From assembly GCA_001779055.1 (NCBI GenBank), contig MFJA01000025.1, forward strand, positions 4,432 through 11,262: DNA of 6,831 nucleotides. The letters are read 5' to 3'. Each line of letters opens with the position of its first letter. Positions within the stretch are counted from its first letter, which is position 1. Shown here piece after piece: positions 1 through 5,674 of this stretch. The DNA is from Candidatus Gottesmanbacteria bacterium RBG_16_37_8. GTDB taxonomy: Bacteria > Patescibacteriota > Microgenomatia > 2-02-FULL-39-11. The notes beneath the pieces were generated by a model that ran no database searches, was not told where the DNA came from, and was given only the letters and a program-made list of their open reading frames with translations. Made by a program: the position numbers and the translations under genes.

Positions 1-76
1 CGGTTAAAGCCGAGGTAATGAGCTTCATGGTTGTTAAATCGGTTAACTCGTCTTTGAGGTCTCCAAGGGCTGGCAT
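1..76 (-). CDS. atpG: F1 ATPase gamma subunit, N-terminal fragment (gene runs off the left edge)
   Basis: A reading frame begins with ATG at 76-74 and stays open to the window edge, giving 25 codons. It reads MPALGDLKDEL, then TDLTTMKLITSALT. The spacing of hydrophobic residues and the MKLI-T-A pattern match the N-terminal helix of F1 gamma, which usually reads roughly 'IKSIKNTQKITKAMKLV'. This helix forms part of the rotor shaft inside the alpha/beta ring. Gamma directly after alpha is the usual F-ATPase operon order, which is the strongest argument. The start overlaps the 3' end of the alpha gene by 34 bp in another frame. It is preceded by GGAGGA at 85-80, the only strong ribosome binding site in the cluster. 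A shorter start at 28 (MKLIT) is possible but would lose most of the helix. Only 25 residues are visible, so the family call rests on context plus weak similarity. Confidence 0.68.
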   Translation of the reverse strand, partial: MPALGDLKDELTDLTTMKLITSALT

Positions 77-1521
77 TTGTCCTCCAGAATTTTGTGCTTA
101 CTTTTTAATTTTTCTATCAGGTCTTCCAGAGTATCTTTTTCAATTGCGTCTTTAATTTCTTTAAATGACTGGGCGTCAAGTTCTTTGATGACAGTTTCTT
201 TGAATTTCTTGACCCAAGTGATATCTTTTTCATCAAAAAAACCGGAGAAGACAAGAGAAAGGAGCATGATTTGAGCTTGAGGTGGAATATAAGTTAGTGC
301 TTCCTGTCTTATAAGCTCATCGGTAATTTTGCCTCTTTTAATAATTAACTGGGTTTGGCCTGTTAACTCAGTTCCAAAACGGGAAAAACGCTGCAATTCA
401 TGAAAGTCTGCCAGAAGGGATCTGATGCGGTCAGAAAGGACCTTATGGATGAATTTTTGTGTTTGCCGTCCGACTCTGGTTACTGAACGATCGACCTCAA
501 TGGCCGGATACTGTCCCTGAGCCCTTAAAAGGGCAGAGAAAAGGAGATGACCGTCAGTCATAGACATGACATTAGTCGGGATAAGTGAGGTAAAATTTTC
601 AATATCGGTTTCGATAACAGGGAGAAGAGTTATTGATCCTTTACCCAATTTTTCGTTAAAATTACCGGCCCGTTCGACCAAATGGGAGTGCTGATAAAAT
701 ATATCCGCAGGGTATGATTCGCGTCCCGGAATGCGGCCTGCCAGAAGAGCTATTTCCCGCATATACTTGGAATGGCTGGCCAGGTCATCAAAAATTAAAA
801 GAACATCTTTACCTAAATTGCGATAGTGATCAGCTATAGAACAGGCAACAGCCGGGGCAATGGCAATTAAAGGAGCACTGTCAGATGATGTGGCAGCGAC
901 AATGATAGTGTAAGAATTACCTCCGTATTTAGTAAGATTTTCAGAAAATTGCTTGACATCGACCTCGCTGCGGCCAATAGCATTATAAATGCAAATTCGT
1001 TTTTGTTCCTTCTGGTGGATAATAATGTCAAGAAGAAAAGGTGTTTTTCCGCTTCTGGGTTCCCCGTAGATTAATTCTCTTTGACCTTTGCCAATCGGCA
1101 AAAGCGTATCAACAGCTATCAGACCGGTATAAAACTGTTCGGTAATAAGCTCTCTGGTGTCAATACCCGGAGCTATCATATCCAGATCAATTTCTTGTCC
1201 GTCAGGCGGCAGACCGGCTTTACCATCCAGAGGTACTCCCAAGGGATTTATTACACGGCCAAAAAGATTATATTGGAGGGAGAGTCTTAAACCTTGCGGA
1301 GAGATGGTAAAAGTTTCACCCGGTTTGGGGTGAAAATTATCCAGCATCCAGGCTTCGATTTTTTCTTCTTCAAGAGCTGTAATTAAGGCCCGATGTCCTT
1401 TAGAATCTACTATAATATCATTTAATTTGGCTGTGGGCAGGCCTTCCAGAAAGAGAAGATAATCCTGACTTTGAGTGACAAATCCAACCTCTTTGGTGCC
1501 TGTCTTACGGATTTTGGGCAT
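43..1521 (-). CDS. atpA: F1 ATPase alpha subunit-like protein
   Basis: This 492-aa protein is the non-catalytic nucleotide-binding subunit of an F1 ring and would act on the cytoplasmic face of the membrane. Residues 8-80 form the short beta-barrel domain. FGRVINPLG (87-95) opens the nucleotide domain, APGI (117-120) follows, and LPIGKGQREL (141-150) leads into the P-loop GEPRSGKT (153-160), where alpha subunits usually have GDRQTGKT. Walker B is LLIFDDL (241-247). PGRESYPADIFY (265-276), PVIETD (301-306) and IPTNVMSMTDG (314-324) are classical. SVTRVG (346-351) carries the arginine finger R349. GxxRSGKT with Arg, not the beta-type GGAGVGKT, identifies alpha over beta. Typical alphas have about 500-550 residues. 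This one lacks roughly the first 20, the helix that normally binds delta. Its start overlaps the delta gene by 17 bp with no clear Shine-Dalgarno, suggesting translational coupling. The C-terminal tail (about 440-492) is Lys/Glu rich and divergent. Confidence 0.93.
   Translation of the reverse strand: MPKIRKTGTKEVGFVTQSQDYLLFLEGLPTAKLNDIIVDSKGHRALITALEEEKIEAWMLDNFHPKPGETFTISPQGLRLSLQYNLFGRVINPLGVPLDGKAGLPPDGQEIDLDMIAPGIDTRELITEQFYTGLIAVDTLLPIGKGQRELIYGEPRSGKTPFLLDIIIHQKEQKRICIYNAIGRSEVDVKQFSENLTKYGGNSYTIIVAATSSDSAPLIAIAPAVACSIADHYRNLGKDVLLIFDDLASHSKYMREIALLAGRIPGRESYPADIFYQHSHLVERAGNFNEKLGKGSITLLPVIETDIENFTSLIPTNVMSMTDGHLLFSALLRAQGQYPAIEVDRSVTRVGRQTQKFIHKVLSDRIRSLLADFHELQRFSRFGTELTGQTQLIIKRGKITDELIRQEALTYIPPQAQIMLLSLVFSGFFDEKDITWVKKFKETVIKELDAQSFKEIKDAIEKDTLEDLIEKLKSKHKILEDKCQPLETSKTS
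80..85 (-). promoter_or_regulatory. Shine-Dalgarno for the gamma gene, inside the alpha coding region
   Basis: The minus strand reads GGAGGACAA directly before the ATG at 76-74, so the GGAGG core sits four bases upstream of the start. This is slightly close but strong. It decides the start at 76 over the internal Met at 28 and implies that gamma is re-initiated while ribosomes finish alpha. None of the other four ATPase genes here has a comparable site. Confidence 0.6.
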
Positions 1522-2017
1522 AACGGTCTAGAAGTTTTCTTATATCCTGACGGTAACTGTTAATAAAAAACTTAAGGGAGAAATTATGATAAACCCCTTT
1601 GTAGGCAAAAGCACAGCCCAGGATGAGAGATGGATCAACAATAAGCTCTAAAATTACTTTATTATTAACATTTTTTTTAAACCAGATACCAAGTTTCTCT
1701 TTTTCCGCATCTTCCATTTCATAAGGCAAATAGACATGGATGATTTCTTCTTTGTTAAGAAGACGGTTTATTTTATTTAACAGGGGATAGGAGTTATACT
1801 TAGTAAAAGATTTATAAAACTCAGATTTAAGGGAGAGAAGAGCTGACGCATCTTCTTTGGTACAATTGGCTACTTTTAAGAAATCAGCCAGAGTTTGTCC
1901 ACCTCGAGAGTAGTATTTTTGTTCTAAGAATTCCCGCAGGACTCTCAGTTTTCTGGTTAAATCAGTTTTGGTATAGCTTACAGTAACGAGTTGTGTTAAC
2001 AATTCTTTTTCGTCCAT
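1505..2017 (-). CDS. atpH: F1 ATPase delta subunit (stator stalk, OSCP-type)
   Basis: This 170-aa protein is close to the usual length of bacterial delta (about 175-180). The N-terminal part (about 1-105) is helical and poorly conserved, as is normal for the family. The C-terminal part is the recognisable piece: VDPSLILGCAF (127-137) followed by a short beta stretch and the helix SYRQDIRKLLDRYA. This matches the delta signature 'VDPSLIGG...' and the closing helix with 'R...L..L'. Delta caps the F1 ring and ties it to the b stalk in the membrane. The start codon shares one base with the stop of the b gene (TAATG), and the 3' end overlaps alpha by 17 bp, so the three genes are translated as a unit. 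Oddity: alpha here has lost the N-terminal helix to which delta normally binds, so the cap contact may be different. Confidence 0.85.
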   Translation of the reverse strand: MDEKELLTQLVTVSYTKTDLTRKLRVLREFLEQKYYSRGGQTLADFLKVANCTKEDASALLSLKSEFYKSFTKYNSYPLLNKINRLLNKEEIIHVYLPYEMEDAEKEKLGIWFKKNVNNKVILELIVDPSLILGCAFAYKGVYHNFSLKFFINSYRQDIRKLLDRYAQNP

Positions 2018-2730
2018 TATTGGAAAGCATGACTTTTTTTGGCTTCCTCTAAAGCTTTATAAATAAAATCGCTCTGGTCAGCCAAGGTTAATTTTTTGTT
2101 AATCGTCAAGAGGAGCACTTCTTCCAGAATATCGACAATCTTTTCATCGAGGATATTTTGCCTTTTTTTCTTATATTCTTCAATTTCATTTCTGGTTTTG
2201 GCCATTTCTTCATCAACCTGTGTTCTTACTGTGCTTTCCATTTCATTGGTGAAACCGGTCAAAGTTTTTTTGGCACTGTCAATGAAGATTTGGGCTTTAT
2301 CTTCAAGAACTTTTTGATTGCCGGATAAATGCTGTTGGACTTTTTGGACAATAGTCTCTATAAATTCCTGGTAAGCATGTTCGGCTGATTTACTGGATGT
2401 TTCGAATTTATCTTTCAATTCCCCTTCAAGAGTCTCAATCCCCTTTTTATATTCTTTGGCAATTTTTTTGCCGGTAAGTTTTTCTTCGGCGACGACCTTG
2501 AGACCTTTTAATTCCGAAGCAGCTATAATACTTTGGGCTTTTTGGATCGCCCTATGGATAATTGATTCTGATTTGGTTCTGGCCTCTCTTATGATTTCTT
2601 CCTCCGGTTTATTTTTATTTATATCCAGGACATCTTTTTCTTTTTTAATTAAATATAGAATTAAACCTAACAGCAATACTGCCAGGACATTAATGACAAG
2701 GATTGATATGGTTATCAAATTAGCGTTCAT
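2017..2730 (-). CDS. atpF: F-type ATPase b subunit-like stator stalk, elongated
   Basis: This 237-aa protein has one N-terminal membrane helix (about residues 5-28), a positive KKEK stop at 29-32, and then an almost uninterrupted charged helical region from about 43 to 215. It is rich in Glu, Lys, Ala and Gln and is of the kind that forms a coiled coil. The C-terminal stretch (about 192-237, with ILEEVLLLTINKKL) resembles the delta-binding end of b. Anchor plus coiled coil between a c-like gene and delta is the classical position of atpF. It is about 70-80 residues longer than E. coli b (156), so the stalk would be longer or folded back. The start lies 16 bp after the stop of the c-like gene with no Shine-Dalgarno, and the stop overlaps the delta start by one base. 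Sequence similarity alone is weak for this family, so the call depends on architecture and order. Confidence 0.8.
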   Translation of the reverse strand: MNANLITISILVINVLAVLLLGLILYLIKKEKDVLDINKNKPEEEIIREARTKSESIIHRAIQKAQSIIAASELKGLKVVAEEKLTGKKIAKEYKKGIETLEGELKDKFETSSKSAEHAYQEFIETIVQKVQQHLSGNQKVLEDKAQIFIDSAKKTLTGFTNEMESTVRTQVDEEMAKTRNEIEEYKKKRQNILDEKIVDILEEVLLLTINKKLTLADQSDFIYKALEEAKKSHAFQ

Positions 2731-2746
2731 ATTTTTATATTAAATA

Positions 2747-3562
2747 TTAAAGGCTGAGGATAGCAAGACTCAAAATTATTCCACCGATTGAAACTAAGGC
2801 GATAAGTACAACATTGACAATAATCATACTTTCAATGGACATTTTTGCCAGAGGATTTCGTCCGATTGCCTCAATTCCTTTGGTGATATTTTTTCCAAAA
2901 GCATTGAAATTGATCCAGACGACAATTACGGCAACCAGAGCTGCTATAATATAACGGATAATTTTTTCAGCCTGTTTGGAGGTCTTGATATTGTAGATTA
3001 AAGCAGATAATAATTGTTTAAAAGTTCCAAAAAGCCCGCCGGCGGCTTTTTGCAGGGTGGGGGAGGCAGGTCCAATACCGACTTCGACTTTGATCTGTCC
3101 TTTGGCAATTTTTTGTTTCTGATAATCGAATGGTTGTCCATCCTTTTCCGTAAACTTTGAAAGAGCTATTCCCAGCATGTAGCCTCCCAAATTATCTGCT
3201 TTTTGAGCATGTCCTTTAATCGGGGAAGAGGTGATAAAATCACCAATTTCAATCGGACCGCCAAGGGTGGTAACATTAATATAGGCAACACCACTCCTGG
3301 CTACAGGATAAGTATTTAAGGTCCTGATAACAAAAGCAGGTGAATCAACGACTGCCCCGAACATTTTTTGGTCATAAACCACAACCGATGGTTCAAGCAG
3401 CCCGTCTTTTCCCGTTAAAGAGACAATATCTCCCGGTTTGGCTTCATCTGATATGGGGTGAGTGACAGCGATATTCAAAGTCCTGAATTGAGCATATATG
3501 GTTGAAGGGGAAGTTAAGGCAATTAAAATCCATAAAAGGGTGACAGTCGATAAATAAGCCAT
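2747..3562 (-). CDS. Exported beta-domain fused to an F-ATPase c-like hairpin lacking the ion-binding carboxylate
   Basis: First gene of the ATPase operon, 271 aa. Residues 1-24 look like a signal peptide ending at TIYA/Q. Residues 26-165 are beta rich. The sequence 'PGDIVSL', then KMFGAVVDSPAFVI (66-79), PVARSGVAYINV (86-97), GGPIEIGDFITSSPIKGHA (101-119) and a closing IGIALS-like strand resemble a domain often found near the C-terminus of bacterial surface and tail-fibre-like proteins ('GVV...P.A.SG.V.VKV....GPI..GD.L..S..PG.A'). Residues 166-200 form an amphipathic linker. Residues 201-271 form a c-subunit-type hairpin: TM1 about 201-220, polar loop KGIEAIGRNP (228-237), TM2 about 246-270. 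The c-family loop motif is intact, but TM2 has no Asp or Glu. Counting 18 residues from the loop Pro, as in typical c subunits, puts Ala255 at the ion site. Exterior N-domain, cytoplasmic loop and exterior C-terminus fit normal c topology. Calling it a functional atpE would be misleading, so no symbol is given. No clear Shine-Dalgarno is seen. Confidence 0.78.
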   Translation of the reverse strand: MAYLSTVTLLWILIALTSPSTIYAQFRTLNIAVTHPISDEAKPGDIVSLTGKDGLLEPSVVVYDQKMFGAVVDSPAFVIRTLNTYPVARSGVAYINVTTLGGPIEIGDFITSSPIKGHAQKADNLGGYMLGIALSKFTEKDGQPFDYQKQKIAKGQIKVEVGIGPASPTLQKAAGGLFGTFKQLLSALIYNIKTSKQAEKIIRYIIAALVAVIVVWINFNAFGKNITKGIEAIGRNPLAKMSIESMIIVNVVLIALVSIGGIILSLAILSL

Positions 3563-3603
3563 CTTATTTTCAGCTTAGAGAATAAATCTTCATTTTTCAA
3601 GTA

Positions 3604-3630
3604 AAAATAGGTGTTAAGTTATTCTGACAA
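3604..3630 (-). promoter_or_regulatory. Candidate promoter of the ATPase-like operon
   Basis: On the minus strand TTGTCA (3630-3625) is followed after 15 bp by TATTTT (3609-3604). The -35 matches 5 of 6 consensus bases and the -10 matches 4 of 6, but the spacer is short. It would give a leader of about 35 bases before the start at 3562. This is only the best visible candidate in a spacer that must contain a promoter. Confidence 0.25.
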
Positions 3631-3660
3631 TCCATTCTCTTTTCAGCACAAAATTGGATA

Positions 3661-3687
3661 TTGACGAAGATGTATTTTGTGTTTAAT
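3661..3687 (+). promoter_or_regulatory. Candidate promoter of the GH130 genes
   Basis: TTGACG (3661-3666) and TTTAAT (3682-3687) each match 5 of 6 sigma-70-type consensus bases, with a 15-bp spacer that is shorter than ideal. TAATAC at 3684-3689 gives a 17-bp spacer but a weaker -10. Either would leave a leader of about 100 bases before the ATG at 3799, containing the palindrome at 3721-3730. Confidence 0.27.
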
Positions 3688-3720
3688 ACTGGAAATATAA
3701 GAAAAAGGTAAAAGGGATTA

Positions 3721-3730
3721 TTCTCGAGAA
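3721..3730. promoter_or_regulatory. Perfect 10-bp palindrome in the divergent spacer
   Basis: TTCTCGAGAA is its own reverse complement and sits between the two divergent clusters, downstream of the candidate GH130 promoter. A dimeric repressor site is possible. It is short, does not extend on either side, and no regulator gene is present in the window, so this is a note and not a firm operator call. Confidence 0.2.
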
Positions 3731-3798
3731 AATCGGGATGTTTTTTAGTTGGAGAGTAGTTAAGCCCGTTTGACAATTTAAATTAAAAATAGCCTTCT

Positions 3799-5664
3799 AT
3801 GACAGTCCGGGGGATTTTAAAAGATACTAATTCATTAAGAGGAATAGGGACTTATAAACATCATAATCAAGTCCAGCTCTATTATCTCCCCCAGAAAAAA
3901 GACCTGTCGCTTTTAACATCTTCCAGCAATGATGATTTTAATTTCAACTCAAGTGGAAAAACAAACCTTCTAGACAGCCGCGGCAGAAAGATTAATCTGG
4001 CCAATCTTTTGACTTTGAGAGTTAGTCATCTACACAACAGGCATATAGCTACCTATTTATTGAAAAAAGGAATGATAAATTCCCTGCAAGTTGCGGAGTC
4101 CCAAAATCTAAATGATTTTCAGACAATAGGTCATATTAGCCAAATAGGGGAAATTTCCCAGATTGTGTCTGATTATGCCTATAAGGGTAATTATGTGATG
4201 TATGCCGGGGGCAGAAACTTAAGAATTTTAACCTCGCCTGATTTAAGAAAATGGAGATTGGATAAAAAACCGGTCATGACTTCTGATATTGGCGGAAGCA
4301 ACTTAGAAATAGGCTCAATTGAAAAAATTGCCCATGGTATTTTGGTTACTTATTTCCAGAGCATAAAAAGCGGAGATGAGAAACTTTTTTACTCAATTGC
4401 AGCAGCCATATTTGACAATCTAAATCCCACAAAACTTATCTATAAAACCCGAGAGGTTATTTGGGAACAACCATCTGAATGGAACAATCTGGATATTGAA
4501 ATCAGACCGTTTGGGATTGTTACCGATAACACAAAATTGATCAGTTATTGGGAATTAAACAAACGGGAGATTTTGGCAATTTTACATGAACCCAAACCCC
4601 GTATTGAACAGGCGGAGAAAACAACACCTTTACTTTCCTTAAAAAAAATAAAACAAAATCCGATATTAAAACCAATTGTGGAACATTTTTGGGAATCAAA
4701 AGCAACCTTTAATCCGGCGGCTATTTTTGATGAAGGTAAAATCCATATTGTTTACCGGGCAATTGGAGATCATGATATGTCAATGCTAGGCTATGCTTCA
4801 AGTAGAGACGGGGTTAATATTGATGAGAGGCTGGATGAGCCGATTTATGTACCAACAGAACCGTTTGAATTCCAGAGTGTTCAAACAGGCAAAGCGATAC
4901 CTTTATCGCCATATGCTTCAGGCGGCGGCGGTTACGGCGGAGCTGAGGATCCCAGAATCACCAAGATCGGTAAAAAATTATATATGACTTATGTTGCCTA
5001 TGACGGCAGCCGGCCTCCAAGAGTTGCCTTAACATCGATTAATGTTGCTGATTTTCGCAGGAAAAACTGGAAATGGAAGAAACCGGTTTTGATCTCACCG
5101 CCGGGGGTAGTTGATAAAAATGCAGTCATTTTTCCGGAGAAGATTAACGGGAAATATGTCATTATGCACAGAATTTATCCCAATATTTTGATTGATTATG
5201 TTGATACTTTGGATTTTGACGGCAGTATTCACCTTCATGGTGAACATACAATTGGCCCTAGAAAATTATTTTGGGACAGCCGTAAGGTAGGAGCTGGGGC
5301 TCCGCCGATTAAAACAGATTTAGGGTGGTTACTAATATATCATGCCATAGGAGAACAGGATCCCGGGCGCTATAAAATAGGTGCCATGCTTCTTGATTTG
5401 GACGATCCGTCAATAGTTTTGGCCAGGACGCATAGTCCAATTCTTGAACCTGAGGAAAGTTATGAAAATGAAGGTCTTAAATACGGAGTAGCCTATCCCT
5501 GCGGTGCGGTGGTTGTTAATGATACTTTACTTGTATATTACGGCGGGGCCGATATGGTCACCTGTGTTGCTAAAGCAAAATTATCAACTTTTCTTGATGA
5601 TTTACTTTATCACAGTGTTGGTCAATTAAGACAGGTTTTAATACAAGCAGAAAACAATATATAA
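3799..5664 (+). CDS. GH130-family glycoside phosphorylase or hydrolase with a degenerate N-terminal GH130-like half
   Basis: This 621-aa protein has no signal peptide or membrane helix, so it is probably cytoplasmic. The C-terminal half (about 283-605) is a full GH130 five-bladed propeller. It opens with NPILKPI and WESKATFNPAAI, carries GAEDPR (381-386) with the expected catalytic Asp384, DKNAVIFPEKINGKY (439-453), MHR (456-458), WDSRKVGAGAPPIKT (492-506), GWLLIYH, LLDLDDPSIVLART and VYYGGAD. The retained Lys440, His457 and Arg458 lie where phosphorolytic GH130 members carry conserved basic residues. That favours phosphorolysis of beta-mannosides, but linkage and substrate cannot be read. 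Residues about 120-270 repeat the C-terminal part of the fold (SPDLRKW 146-152, AAAIFDNLNPTKLIYKT 201-217) without an EDPR motif, so this half is probably non-catalytic. Residues 1-110 are unrecognised. The start is the first ATG after an in-frame TAG at 3790. It has no Shine-Dalgarno, and the next in-frame Met is residue 92. The gene is followed after 10 bp by a second GH130 gene. Confidence 0.88.
   Translation: MTVRGILKDTNSLRGIGTYKHHNQVQLYYLPQKKDLSLLTSSSNDDFNFNSSGKTNLLDSRGRKINLANLLTLRVSHLHNRHIATYLLKKGMINSLQVAESQNLNDFQTIGHISQIGEISQIVSDYAYKGNYVMYAGGRNLRILTSPDLRKWRLDKKPVMTSDIGGSNLEIGSIEKIAHGILVTYFQSIKSGDEKLFYSIAAAIFDNLNPTKLIYKTREVIWEQPSEWNNLDIEIRPFGIVTDNTKLISYWELNKREILAILHEPKPRIEQAEKTTPLLSLKKIKQNPILKPIVEHFWESKATFNPAAIFDEGKIHIVYRAIGDHDMSMLGYASSRDGVNIDERLDEPIYVPTEPFEFQSVQTGKAIPLSPYASGGGGYGGAEDPRITKIGKKLYMTYVAYDGSRPPRVALTSINVADFRRKNWKWKKPVLISPPGVVDKNAVIFPEKINGKYVIMHRIYPNILIDYVDTLDFDGSIHLHGEHTIGPRKLFWDSRKVGAGAPPIKTDLGWLLIYHAIGEQDPGRYKIGAMLLDLDDPSIVLARTHSPILEPEESYENEGLKYGVAYPCGAVVVNDTLLVYYGGADMVTCVAKAKLSTFLDDLLYHSVGQLRQVLIQAENNI
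4702..4782 (+). repeat. Diverged coding repeat, copy 1 (start of a GH130 domain)
   Basis: This stretch codes for the first blade of the GH130 domain in the first gene (ATFNPAAIFDEGKIHIVYRAIG). The DNA is clearly related to 6742-6822: both contain a TTTAATCCGG start and TTTACCGGGC. It marks homology between the two neighbouring proteins and not a mobile repeat. Confidence 0.55.
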
Positions 5665-5674
5665 TAGGTTTCCA

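Noticed and set aside
43..1521. Rho or type III secretion ATPase instead of F1 alpha
   Set aside because: The P-loop context, the IETD...IPTNV segment, SVTRVG, and the delta/b neighbours fit F1 alpha. The secretion ATPases are beta-like around the P-loop.
2456..2743. 95-codon plus-strand frame with hydrophobic, Ser-rich sequence
   Set aside because: It is antisense to the b subunit. The hydrophobic Ser/Phe/Leu composition is what a Lys/Glu-rich coiled-coil gene gives on its other strand.
3770..3775. Perfect TTGACA box just before the first GH130 gene
   Set aside because: A -10 at normal spacing would fall at about 3793-3798 (CCTTCT, a poor match) and transcription would begin after the ATG at 3799. 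The next in-frame Met is residue 92, so the box is not usable unless a non-ATG start is used.
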